A DNA stretch of 64,000 bases from Oncomelania hupensis (Eukaryota > Mollusca > Gastropoda > Littorinimorpha > Pomatiopsidae), in the NCBI GenBank assembly GCA_036898135.1, contig CM072515.1, positions 23,168,700-23,232,699 on the forward strand. The letters run 5' to 3'. Position 1 is the stretch's first letter, and each line of letters opens with the position of its first letter. Position numbers and translations under genes: made by a program. Below are positions 45,007 through 56,600 of this stretch, one piece after another. A model generated the notes under the pieces. That model did not search any database. It saw only the letters and a program-made list of their open reading frames with translations, and was not told where the DNA came from.

Positions 45007-46835
45007 CATATCCTATCCTATCCCGTTACTCCAAAGTCGTTGGCGCACCACCACAGATGATCGTTTAACCAGCGTATTCCAGCTTTCTCTGTCCTCAGCA
45101 ACACTCATGACTTCGCTCAATGTCAAGCCAGTTCATTCTTGAATGTTGTCCTCCAACCTCTCTTTCTGTTTCCCTTTTCTTCTGCCTCCTTGAAACGTGT
45201 TTTGCAGGATGATCTTTGCAAGGCCTGATGTTCTGATGACGTGCCTATATCATCCGAGTTTCCGTTTCTTCACCACAGGGAGTATGTCATCATGTTGTCC
45301 AATGGCTTGTGTGATGGCCTGTCGGACTTCGTCGTTGGTGATGTGCTGGGTATAGGAAATGCCCAGAAGTCTTCTGTAGCACCTCATCTCCATGCTTTGT
45401 ATTCTTAGTTGTAAGTAAATTTTTCGCAAACATGTAAGAAGATGGAGATGACAAGGGAGCGAAGCAGCCTTACCTTGGAACGTAGACTGATGTTCCTGTC
45501 TTTCCAAATGGGCTTCAAACTTGTCAGGTCAGCAGTTTTTTGTGCGATCCTGGAGAGGACTTCCTGTCGGGACCCATTGTCTGATAAAATGGCTCCTAAA
45601 TATTTGAAGCTATGCACCGTGTTAAGAGATTGACCGTGGACTTTGATGTCCGTGTTGATGCCATTGATGTTGTTGGTCATAATTTTGGTCTTCTCCGCAC
45701 TTATTTCCATTCCATAGGCTCTGGAGGTGGTGTCAAGTCTTTGTACCAGCTGTTCACGTTCTTGTTTCTCTCCAGCCAATCCATCAATGTCATCCGCAAA
45801 ACGGAGGTTGGAGATTGCTCTACTCCCTATGCTGACTGTGCATTCGTTATCTGCAAGGGCATTTGAGATGATGCGCTCCAGGATGATGCTGAAGAGTGTT
45901 GAAGAGAGTTGGCATCCTTGACGCACGCCGATTGTTGTTGTGAACCAGTTCCCGATGGCGTTGTTGTGGAGGACTGCACTGGTAGCCTTGTCGTAAAGGC
46001 TTTTGATGACTTCAATAATGTTAGGGCTGATGTTGTACACTCTCATGGTTGCCCACAGAGCTGTATGCCATATTATGTCTAACGCTTTCTTGACGTCTAC
46101 AAACACATGATATAGATGTTGTTGATGCTGTAGTAGTGCTTCGGCTTGCGGATCGGAAGGTCCCGGGTTCGAGCCCTGGCCGGGCCATTGTGTTGTGTCC
46201 CTGGGAAAGACACTTTACTCCTGTTTTCCTACTCCTTCGGATGAGAGTATAAACCGAGGTCTAGTCTGTGTCACATACATTCCATTATAACGGACTTTAA
46301 AGATCCTGACGCTCATGTCCTAGACGGGTGAGTGCCGGTGACAAGAAAACACCCAGCATGCACCTAGGTCCTTCTCCCCCATCCCTGGCTGCCCAGGATT
46401 GTGCTCAGTTGTCCGGGCGTCAGACCATGCGCCCAAAGGCTGCGGGTGGGCGTCTCGGGCGGCTTGAGTTAGATCCTGTATCGGCCAGCGCCTTGAGCAG
46501 CTCTTGAGCTGGAAAAGCGCTATATAAGAACGATTAAATAAATAAAATAAATAAAATAAAATAAATATTTCTCGCAGATTACTCGTATCCTGAGGTTGAA
46601 AATGTGCTCAGTGGTACTTCGCCTTGCCCTGAATCCTGCTTGTTCTTTAGCTATGATTTGTTCAGCTTTGGGTTTCAACCTGTTGAGTATTTTTTTCAGT
46701 AGGACTTTGTTGGGATGGCTGATGAGGCTGGTGGTGCGGTAATTTTCACACTCATGAAACATCAGGAATGGTGTTGGCAAATCACCACTAGGCTTACTTC
46801 TATCCTTGAGGTAGCAACATGCACCTGTCCTCAAT
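45007..46835 (-). pseudogene. RTE-like LINE, longest copy, interrupted by a SINE
   Basis: The minus strand encodes, from 46835 downward, 'ENYRTTSLISHPNKVLLKK' and 'EQAGFRARRSTTEHIFNLR'. After the SINE it continues at about 46128 with 'FVDVKKALDIIWH', 'GVRQGCQLS' and 'FADD'. A frame break near 45415 precedes 'RIQSMEMRCYRRLLGISYT'. The tail 'tatcctatcctatccc' at 45008 is the shared (TAGGA)n. Endonuclease and N-terminus are missing. Several substitutions and shifts make it inactive. Confidence 0.85.
46133..46565 (+). repeat. SINE family C, full length, inside the LINE
   Basis: The tRNA-like head at 46135-46185 has a B-box 'gggttcgagccc' and an A-box-like 'gcttcggcttgcgg'. A ~300-bp body follows, ending 'aaaagcgctatataagaac' and an (AAATA)n tail. 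It splits the LINE between 'ICEKYL' and 'QHQQHLYH', which are contiguous in the copy at 23018. Confidence 0.85.
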
Positions 46836-47314
46836 AGAAGTTTTATTTTTAAACCTACCTATACCGCTCGGTTGGCCCTTCTTCTTCTTCTTCTTCCAGA
46901 TACATTCGGGATCAACATGCTGATCATCATTAGTGTTTCGCTTCCGTTGTTCCGTTGTTCTTGAAATTGTTGTGCTATGCGCAGAAGGCAAACAGGAGCA
47001 GCAGCAAGGGAAGCAACTCCATTTCCCAACATCCTTCAACGTTGACGTAGCCTATTCTAATTCATGCATGCATAGCTATTCAGTTAGCTTGACCCCACGT
47101 GTGATTCAAATCAAACAAACTGCAATGCATGTAGACCTATTTGCACTGTACTACAATGCCGCTGAACTGAAAGAAATTGACGTTCAACGTCTACACTCAC
47201 CTGAATTGGCGGCGTACGGTTGTGGAAGACGGGGAAAGAAGGGGTTTAAGGACATAAATCAACGCTGCACCACCAAAGCAACTATACTGCTAACATTTGG
47301 ACAATTAAAACAAT
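46836..47314. other. No gene seen
   Basis: An open frame on the plus strand (46933-47382) runs into a tRNA-like SINE head at its end and has no recognisable domain. A short (TTC)n lies near 46879-46896. Confidence 0.4.
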
Positions 47315-47398
47315 TTGCCACTTGCCCACCACGTGATTCGAACCTGGGTCATCGGTGTGCCAGGCAAACGCTCTACCACTGATCTCCGGAGGGAGTGA
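47315..47398 (-). repeat. tRNA-like SINE head or tRNA pseudogene
   Basis: On the minus strand it has an A-box 'atcagtggtagagcg' and a B-box 'ggttcgaatca'. The candidate acceptor stem does not pair, so I treat it as a SINE head or pseudo-tRNA. Confidence 0.55.
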
Positions 47399-47479
47399 AG
47401 AGAGAGGGCGGGGATGGGGCGGGGAGGGTGGGGGTGGTGTTGGGGGCGGGGGGGGGGTTGTTAGTTAGTTAGTTAGTAA
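47399..47479. repeat. G-rich tract and (GTTA)n
   Basis: G-rich sequence 47405-47458, then 'gttagttagttagttag', which is the simple tail of the adjoining family A copy. Confidence 0.8.
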
Positions 47480-48025
47480 GTCATTGTTTATAGGGTCCAG
47501 CAGACTACAAAGAGCTGGATCAGGATCACAGCTTGTTGAAAGAGGACTCACCCCCGATCTGTATAAAGGATCTGCTGAAACACTGATGACACTGAAGGGA
47601 CTAAACACCAGTCGGTCACTTTACAATAAAGACATCCCATGCAGGGGGCGCTGAGGCTGTACTCTTAATTTATCGAACCCCCGTTTACAAAAACAAAATA
47701 AAATATAAACATCATTATAAAATATTAACAAAAAACACATACATATAAAATGCCTACATTGCCAAATAAGAATACCTTAGAAAGGCATAGTGACCAATTG
47801 GCAGAAAGCGTCCAATATCCCCAAGCTGATACAACAGACTCCATACACCAATGAGGAGTTTTGGGAGAGTTTTCAAGAAAAATGGTAGGTGATTGGTCTA
47901 ACGAAGAAGATAATAGATTGATAGGACCGATTAGGAATAACAAATGAGAGCGACAGAAACAGTAGTAATGTAAAGCATTCAATTTCAAGAAAGTGGGGAT
48001 ACTATTTATATAGCAACCCCTAACC
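47480..48025 (-). repeat. Repeat family A, diverged full copy
   Basis: Shares 'gggtccagcagact', 'cacttta.aataaagacatc' and 'ctttctgccaattgg'-type blocks. It has more substitutions than 41276-41847. Confidence 0.8.
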
Positions 48026-48424
48026 CCAACGGGAGTGGAAGGAAGAGGGGAGGATTGGGGGATCCATTTGCATTACATAGCCGATACACTTTCAATCTAT
48101 AAATAAGTTTAAAGTTTGGGAGTTATTTATAGTGCCTTGCCCTTTTTTTTTTTGGTGAGGGAGGGGATGGGCTTGAGTGGGTGGGGGGGGGGAGGGCGTG
48201 TTATTTATCGTGCCTTGGCCTTAATTTTTTTTATAGCCCCTTTTGCACACAAGGGGTTTTGGGGGTAGGGGAATAAGATAGATCAGTTTTCAAAAGTACG
48301 CTGCCTTCAATACAGTCATTAGCCGTCATCAAAACACTCTCTTCATTATTTAAACTGAAAGAAACTCATGCATGACTAAACACTACAGGCAGAGCATGTT
48401 ATTTCTGTAGTATAGAAAACGTTC

Positions 48425-48455
<31 letters not shown>

Positions 48456-49671
48456 CCACACACACACCCACCCACACACACTTGTTTTCACGGTGTTATT
48501 ATGACTTTCCTGAAACTCTACATACGTTGTGTTGACAATGTGTCATATTTCGTCTCTCCCCCCCCCCCACCCTTTTTTTTAAGTACTTTGAAGTGTTCTA
48601 ACGCTAACCCTAACCCTAACCCTTACTATAACACAGCCCTACCCCCAACGGATCATTGGTTTGACGTCAAAACAACGAGGGCTGTCAAAACAAGTTATGT
48701 AGATGTTCATTGGTTTGCCCAAATAACGCCGTGTAAACAAGTAAACACACACACACATACACACACACACACACACATACACACACACAGGTTCAGCCAT
48801 TATTATCGAACTATACAAAAAATTTCTGCCATTAAAGAAATTTCTGTGAATACGGCGGAACCTTAAGAGGTAGGCTACAAAAGATGTAAAAGAGAGTATA
48901 TACTATTCAAGAGAATGGAAACAAGAAAAGGATCGTTCAAAAGATATTTAATGAAAGATCAATCACTAACTCTCACTTTGTAATCACTGGTCTAAATGAC
49001 AGGGTTGACTGCTGGGAATAGGCCTATTCAAGGGCTACGTAAACAAACCATCAGTTTAATACTTTGAATTAGGGGTGGGGAAGGAATCTGTAAACCACAA
49101 TCATAGAATTTTCTCCAGTTAAATTACTTTTATTTGAGTTCACAAAAAGTTTTTTTTTTAAAGGATAGTGAAGAAGCTTACAAAAATAAAAAGAAAAGAA
49201 AAGAAAAGAAATACATAAATAAACTAGAAAGAAATTATAACGGGATAGCCTACTTTTGAAGAGAGTAGTTCTGAAGGGCTCAGAGAAAATTATATTTCGT
49301 CATTTTCGCATTAGAAAGATAAGAATTGAAGCCCTCAAAGTCTAGGACGCAACCACTAATAGGCTATAATTATGTATTTAACACTCTATAGGTCCCTACT
49401 ATATATCAGTAGCCTATATTATTTGAAACAGAAATCGCTGTATCAAAGGGAGGGAAGTACTATAGCAGTCACTGGACCACATTTGTGAGAGAAGCCATGG
49501 ACTAAAAATAGTATTCTTTGGTCCATGGAGAAGGGCACAATGCCCGGCTGAGACTCACGTTTGTAGAGGCGAACAAGGTCTCGGAGGCTCTCAGCTATGC
49601 TGTGTGCGAGATGAGCTTGTTACTAGGTAGGCCTATAGGTCTAGGCCACAGGCGTTCGTTTTGGATACGCG
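48026..49671. other. Simple-sequence-rich spacer, no gene seen
   Basis: (CA)n tracts at 48430-48480 and 48744-48789, T- and G-runs, and a short 'ctaaccctaaccctaaccc' run at 48604-48622. The remainder is AT-rich and unassigned. Confidence 0.5.
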
Positions 49672-49673
49672 TC

Positions 49674-49771
<98 letters not shown>

Positions 49772-49772
49772 T
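49672..49772. repeat. (GATA)n microsatellite
   Basis: About 24 units of ATAG/GATA. Confidence 0.97.
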
Positions 49773-49814
49773 TGTTAGTAACATAGATAATCGATGTATA
49801 TATGTTTGAATACT

Positions 49815-49971
<157 letters not shown>

Positions 49972-50002
49972 TTGACGTTTCTCGACACGATTCGAGTCAG
50001 CA

Positions 50003-50039
50003 CACGGCCTTCTATAATAACTTGTTATAGAAGGCCGTG
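50003..50039. repeat. Perfect 15-bp palindrome with 7-nt loop
   Basis: 'cacggccttctataa' and its exact complement are separated by 'taacttg'. The gypsy protease fragment begins immediately after it. Confidence 0.95.
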
Positions 50040-50040
50040 G

Positions 50041-50223
50041 TCAGCACCCTTTTCTACATAGGTGAAGTAAAAGCGGTTTGCCTGAAGAAGCCGCTGTACG
50101 ATTTGATGATCGGGAAAACTAACGGCGCGAGAAGACCTGACGACCCCGATCCAGAGTGGAGTCCTGCCTCAACTCAACACGTCGAGATTGTGGAAGAGGA
50201 TCCAGTTCCATTCCCCGAAGATC
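50041..50223 (+). pseudogene. Ty3/gypsy protease-region fragment
   Basis: Encodes 'GEVKAVCLKKPLYDLMIGK' and 'NGARRPDDPDPEW', a signature found after the protease core in many metazoan gypsy polyproteins. Only about 60 codons are present. It is joined directly to repeat family A on the right. Confidence 0.65.
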
Positions 50224-50708
50224 TGCTGAAACAACCCTAGTGGTAAAACTGAAAGCTCTCCACCAGCCAGTCACTTTACAATAAAGACATCCCACGCAGG
50301 GGACGCTGAGGCTGTACTATAATTTATCGAACCCCCGTTTACAAAAACAAAATAGAATACAAACATCATTATAAATTATCAACAAAACACATACATATAA
50401 AATGCCTACATTGCTAAATAATAACATCATAGGAAGCCCTAGTGACCACCTGGCAGAAAGCGTCCAATATTCCCAAGCTGATCCAACAGACCTCATACAC
50501 AAATAAGGAGTCTTGTCCCGGAAGAGTTTTCAAGAAAAAAGGTAAGGGACTGGTCTAGCGAAGAAGAAGATAGTATAGCAGATTGATAGAACAGAGCAGG
50601 AATGAGAAAGAGCAAATGAGGAAGACAGCGACAGTGGGAATTTAAAGCACTACATTTCCAGAAAGTGGGGATACTATGTATACTGAAACCCCCGGCACCC
50701 CAACAGGG
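50224..50708 (-). repeat. Repeat family A, copy lacking its 3' end
   Basis: Starts at 'gatctgctgaaacaacc' and lacks the last ~60 bp and the tail. The rest is close to 41276-41847. Confidence 0.85.
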
Positions 50709-50711
50709 GGA

Positions 50712-51900
50712 GTATGTGGACAGCGAGCACAAGACTGGACACTTTTGTACATACTTTGCAAGGCCTTCAGCATTTTACCACCCCACCCACCCCAGCTTTC
50801 CTAAGAGTGTTCCACAAAACAGCACGGTTTACAAAATCAAATGCTTTTCGGAAGTCGACAAAGAACATATATACTTTGCCAGACCTTTTAAGTAAATATT
50901 TCTGAACGATAGAGAAAAGCACGTATAACTGTTGAATGTCCTGCCCTAAAACCGCTCTGTACTTTACTGTTATCTTCTGCCCATGAAGTCAAACGTCTGT
51001 TCAGAATCTGGGCAAAGACCTTCCCAGAATGCTCAGCAAAGACACTCCACGGTAGTTATCTGGGCTTTCTGTACTACCAGCTTTGTGTATAGGGACTACA
51101 ACTGCTCCTGTGCATGCTTTTTGGTAAACACCCGAGTCAAAAATGTGATTTAAAAGTTCGACTGTGCCCTTTGACTGTGCCCTTTAGCATTCCCGCAAGA
51201 ATACCGTCAGGCCCAGGTGATTTTTTTCATGTTCAAACGCTGGAGTGTTGACAGGACTTCATGTAAAGTAAAGGGCCTATCCAGATACTCAATGCTTGCT
51301 GGTTCCTCGTATATTTGAAGTATCTGAGGTAACACTTCGCTGCCTGATCAGCGCCCTTATTAAATACATATATCACTGCTTGAACCAGGTATCAGAATTT
51401 ATGTCAGGATTGCTTCTGGTAGACTGGCAAATAGGCTTGACTTCACTCCAAAATAGCTTCGAGTCTTTGGCCTTTGACACTAAAATGAGAATCTTCTTGT
51501 TTTGTTTTTTTTAATAATTGTTTTTTTTCAGCAATAACCTGTAGTTCTTCCTACACTCCAGCTACAACAGTCTACTACGTCCCCTAGCCTCTTCGCAACT
51601 GGCGCGACGAAACTGCCTCTAATGCTGCCTGGTATTACGTTTGGCAACTTTACATTCCCCGTCAAACATTTACTGTGTCTAAGACCTAAATACAATTTTT
51701 TAATGCATACACTGGGATGCCTGCAACAGGCCTACATTAAAACGTTCCACTGCATCGTCTACTGACGCGTGAAGTAGTGCTGTCGCTTCCGCCACGCAAG
51801 ATTGGAACTTTGTTGCCTGTTTATTTGTTTTATTTGTTGTCGTCCCCCACCAGCTCATTAATAAAGAATGGGTGGGCTTTAATTGCTACCTCTTTGCAAC
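50712..51900 (-). pseudogene. Decayed LINE: RT linker and N-terminal RT region
   Basis: Read on the minus strand, scattered frames spell typical LINE reverse-transcriptase sequence: 'ALLHASVDDAVERF' (near 51750), 'SKLFWSEVKPICQSTR' (near 51440), 'VVVPIHKAG' and 'DNYRGVSLLS' (near 51040-51110), and 'FFVDFRKAFDFVNRAVLW' (near 50820-50865). Numerous frameshifts and stops show it is old. The right end is cut by the LTR element and the left end by repeat family A. Clade not resolved. Confidence 0.7.
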
Positions 51901-51931
51901 GAAAAAATATTAACTCTACAGGCAAGTGTTT

Positions 51932-51936
51932 GGGGT
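51932..51936. repeat. Left target-site duplication GGGGT
   Basis: Identical to 60117-60121. Confidence 0.85.
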
Positions 51937-53479
51937 TGTCACGTGGGGTTTATGGGCTCTGCACAATGGAATTATGGACCCTCACGTTTATTCGGTGGGA
52001 ACTGCTAGTAAGTCACCCTATGAATTACTTTAATAAATTTATTTGTTTAGCTCCTTCTGTGTTAAGGTTGGGGTACAGAAATAGATAGAAAAATGGTAAA
52101 AGAATACTGTCACACTAGCTTTCACACGGCTAAGAATCATATGTAGTCCAGCCACTTGATAACAGTTAAAATCACACATTTATTTCTTCTACTCTATACA
52201 AGATTCTCTAAGTACTAATCTAACTTAACAAGTCTCTTTCAATGCTAATAGTTCGATCGCTGATAGTCTAGGTAGCTGTTATATCTTCCTCGGGCACTTT
52301 CTATTCGAATTCATGTAGATTTGGACTACTGTGGTCCGTTTTACAGTTTCTGAATAGTTGGACTACTGTGGTCCTGATTTGATCAGTTTAAGTGCACCTT
52401 CGCCTTATGCACTTAACTTTCTTATGGTGCGTTCGAAGTCCTTCTGTGAGGTAGCTTCTGGTCCACCTGTGTCGTTGTGTAGTTGGGTTCCCTTGCCACG
52501 CTGTGGGGTCTGACAGGGTGTTTTACAGGGTCGCTCGTTCCGACTTGTGCGGTAGAGGATCCTCAACCAACTATAGTCGTTTCTGTGGAGTGGGACGCAC
52601 AGGATAGCTCGGGATAGCTCGGGATAGCTCGCCTGCTCGTCTGTAATATAAGAGACGAAATTCTGCACAACCCTGAATAATCGGTTTGTGCAGAGCGTCT
52701 CACTGAAAGCCAAGTAGCCCTCAGTGATAGCTCCACATCTCTATACATAAGCGACGAACATTCTGCTACTTCCGGGTTCCCCTGGAATCTCACTCTAAAT
52801 TCCTATACATACATAAATATCAATCGTGTCTAACCATACACATACAGAATTAATAATAATATAAACATTCAGTGGTACAGCCACTGGTCTGCAAACATAC
52901 ATATAAGTTAAACAACAGTGGTTCCGTACGGCATACAACATGGCGGCGCAACCGGTCGTGTTTCGCCTCGTGGTAGGCTCTTCCACGTGGTACGGCAAAT
53001 TCGGATTAATAATTCACATTTATGCATAGCAAATTCTTCAAACATAATTTCAACAATAATATAAATATATCACGATGAAACAGAAGGGTGTTCATTTACC
53101 TGTCTGACAAGTTCAGGCCCGTTGTGACTTGAGAGAATTCTAAGATTCTAAGTCCTGCTTCCTGGTCTAAGTGTGAAGAGATTTCTCTGCCAGCTTTCTA
53201 GCTGTTAACACTTCGGTGTATTCCTCCCAACTGACCAAAGCTGTGTTAGGTTTCGGACCCAGTCAAACTGGCTCGAACCGCTTTGCCTAAGCTATCATTG
53301 GGTAAAATGTTCAGATTCAAAACTCAAGTGCTGACGTCACTGCGCTGTGTGTGTGGCTCAGGCTCGCAGTGTGCTGTAATTTAATTGCTGCTGTGTACTA
53401 TACTAACTCTCTACTGTTACAAAGGCTACACGATGCTAAATAGTCGAGAGGCAGAGTTTAAACTAGCCAATTCGTGACA
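51937..53479 (-). repeat. 3' LTR
   Basis: 1,543 bp, three copies of the 10-bp 'gggatagctc'-type unit near 52610-52632. It contains two 'ggactactgtggtcc' inverted motifs near 52324 and 52359. Confidence 0.93.
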
Positions 53480-53490
53480 GGCTCCCTCAA
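53480..53490 (-). promoter_or_regulatory. Polypurine tract candidate
   Basis: The minus strand reads 'ttgagggagcc' directly before the 3' LTR, in the position where plus-strand DNA synthesis is primed. Confidence 0.6.
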
Positions 53491-53647
53491 CTGAAAAAAG
53501 GCGATGACTACTGGATTCGACCTTTTTCTAATACAGAGCCTAGTTTAACACTGCACTATCCTAGGGTCCTATTTACAAACTAGTTAAGTTGCTCTACCTG
53601 AGCTGCAATGCTGTGCCAGGTAGCTATGGACACTAGTGACAGGGTTT

Positions 53648-56600
53648 TTATTGGGCGGGGACGAATTCTGGTGCTGTGGCCCTTAGTTGTGTTGGGTGGG
53701 CGACAGCTGCTGTGTCCTCCACGAGATGGCGACTGAGGTAGTCGGCTCCGTGGTTCTCTTTGCCGGGGATGTACTCGATTTGGAATGAGTACGCCTGAAG
53801 GGTGAGTGCCCATCTCATCAGGCGAGAGTTCAAAGACTTGGAGGCTGCCAGGAACGATAGTGGTTGGTGGTCCACCTGAACTGTGAAGTGGGTCCCATAC
53901 AGGTAGAGTTGAAATTTCTGTATGGCCCAGACTAGTCCAAGACATTCTTTCTCCGACGTGGCGTAGTGGGTCTCGGCGGGTCTCAATTTTCTGCTGGCGT
54001 AGGCGACAGGGAATAACGTCTCTGCATTCTTGGGGTCACGCTGTAGCAGCACTGCTCCGAGGCCTAAGTCGCTTGCGTCGGTGCGAAGAACGAATGGCTG
54101 AGTCAAATCGGGTAGGTGGAGTACTGGCGCCGATGTCATTCTGTCCTTGAGTGTTTGGAATGCTGTCTCGCATTCGGCTGTCCATACGACTTTGTCCGGG
54201 GCGATTTTCCGGGTTCCATTTGTCAGTGGCACGGCGATGCTGTTGTAGTTGGGGATGAACTTCTGGTAGAAGCCGCAGAGTCCTAGAAACGACTGCACTT
54301 CCTTCTTTGTCTTGGGCCTAGGAGCGTCGAGTAGGCGTTTCACTGTCTTCTCTACCGGTCGCAGGCTTCCTTGACTGATGGTGTGTCCCAGAAATTCTAG
54401 TTCTGTGAATCCAATCTGACATTTGGTGGATCTTGCCGTCAATCCCGTGTCTCTGAGGCGGGCGAGTAGTTGCTGTAGGAGCGTGACATGTTCCTCCCAC
54501 GTAGGCGTTGCGATGAGGATGTCGTCCATAAACGAGTGTAGGTGCTCGCTGCTCAGGGGTGCCAGGAGTTTTCGCATCATTGCACTGAAGATGCTGGGTG
54601 CGTTGTGGAGTCCGAATGGAAGCACGTTGAACTCGAAGTGTCCTTCCATAGTGCTGAAAGCTAGGTACTTTCGGACTTGCGGTTGCACTGGTATCTGGTA
54701 GTATCCTTTGCTGAGGTCGATGCGTGAGAAGTACTTCGCTCGCTGTAGCTTGGCAAATAGGTCTGTCTGGTCCGGGAGTGGCTCTGGCTGGAACTGCGTT
54801 ACGGCATTCAGGAGTCTGAAGTCGATGCACAGTCGATGCTCTCCGTTGGGTTTTCGCAACAATACCGTGCCTGCGCTGTAGGGTGAAGTAGACTCTGAGA
54901 TGATTCCGGCTGCCAGTAAGGTGTCTATCTCTTCCTTGATGGCTCGCTGCTGAGACAGTGGCATCGGGTAGAGCTTCTGGCGGACGGGTGTTGGGTCGGT
55001 CACCGTTAAGGTTACTTCGACGAGGTCTGTCCTCCCTGGTCGGTCTGTGAGCACAGTCTGATGTTGTCGAATGACCTGTAGTACTTGCTGTCGCTGGTTA
55101 GCGGCTAGGTCTCCGTTGAGTATCACGTCTTTGTAGGTTTCTTTGGAGTGCAGGGGATACTCTACTGCATTGGTCTCCATGCTTTCTCCTTCTTCCGCGA
55201 TGGCGATGGCTAACAAGTTGTGAGTGCTGGGGGTCGCTGGTCGGTCCGTATACTTCTTGAGGAGATTGATGTGGTGGTATCGGGCTCTCCCATTCACATC
55301 TACTTGGTAGACTGTCTTGGATTTCTTGGCAGTCACCCGGTACGGTCCTCTCCAAGCGATGTCCAGCTTGTTGGTTCCACTTGGAAGTAAGAGTAGCACT
55401 TGATCGCCGACTTGCAGTTCTCTGTCCTTCGCGTGGCGGTTGTAGTACTTCGCCTGACGGGCTCTTGCCTTCTTCAGTGCTTCACCAGCTTTCTTCCACG
55501 TTGCTTTGAGGGTTTCCTGCAGGTCTGCGACGTACTTGGTGGCACCTCTTGGTGTGTCGTCTATCTTGGCCTCCGTCCAACTTCTGCGTAGGGCTTCTAG
55601 CGGTCCTGCTAGAGGTCTGCCGAAAAGCAAAGTTGACGGGGTGTAGCCTGTGGCTGCATGGGGCGTTTCTCGGTATGCGAACAGTGCCGCATTCACGTAG
55701 GTGTCCCACGCTTCTGGATTGTCGTCGGCGACTTTCCTGAGGATGGTGAGAAGGGTTCCATTCAGTCTTTCTACTTGTCCGTTGCTGGCGGGGTGATATG
55801 GTGGTGTGCGAATGTGATGAACTTGTATCAACTCGAACACGTCTTGCATCAGGCGGCCGGTGAACTGAGATCCGTTGTCCGTTCTAATGCTGTCCGGGAA
55901 TCCGACTCTGGTAAAGATGGCGATGAGTGCATCTGCAATCTTCTTGGTGTCGATCGCTGGCAACGGGACTGCTTCGCACCACATCGTACATGCGTCGACG
56001 AGTGTGAGTAGAAATCTGTTCCGCTTCTTGGTCATGGGCAGTGGTCCTACTATGTCTACTGAGACTTGCTGGAATGGTACGCCGACTACTACCGATGGTC
56101 CTAAGGTAACTGGTACGGTGTGATGTCGCGGGGAATATCGTTGACATTGGTGGCAAGATTTCACGTAGCGCTTGACATCCTCCGTGATTCCTGGCCAATA
56201 GTAGTGTGCGCTGATTCTCTGCACTGTGGCTCCAATTCCCATGTGTCCGCTGAGTGGCATGCTGTGGCCTAGTTCTAGTACTTGGGCTCGAAGGGTGGCT
56301 GGTAGTACTAGTTGGGTGTGATCTCCATCTCCTTGTCGATGAAGAATTCCCTCTTCCATGTAGAAGTCTCCCTTGTGCGGGGGTGTGTGCGCCTTGGGTA
56401 GCTTCTGGAAGCACTTCGCTATCGAGGTGTCTTCTTTCTGTGCTGTTTTGATCTCTTCGAGTCCTGGGTTCGGAGCGAACTCGGGCTGGGGTGGTTGGGT
56501 TTTAGCTTGGGCCCTGGTTTGCACTGCAGCTATCTCTACAGTTTTAGGGGGCGTGCCTAAGAACACATACCTACAACCTAGCACTAGATCATACAGGGGT

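Noticed and set aside
48604..48622. Telomere or interstitial telomeric block
   Set aside because: Only about three TAACCC units, and a similar run lies inside a MITE at 42096.
53580..56400. Long antisense and alternate frames inside Gag-Pol
   Set aside because: They overlap a fully open, motif-rich polyprotein and carry no motifs of their own.
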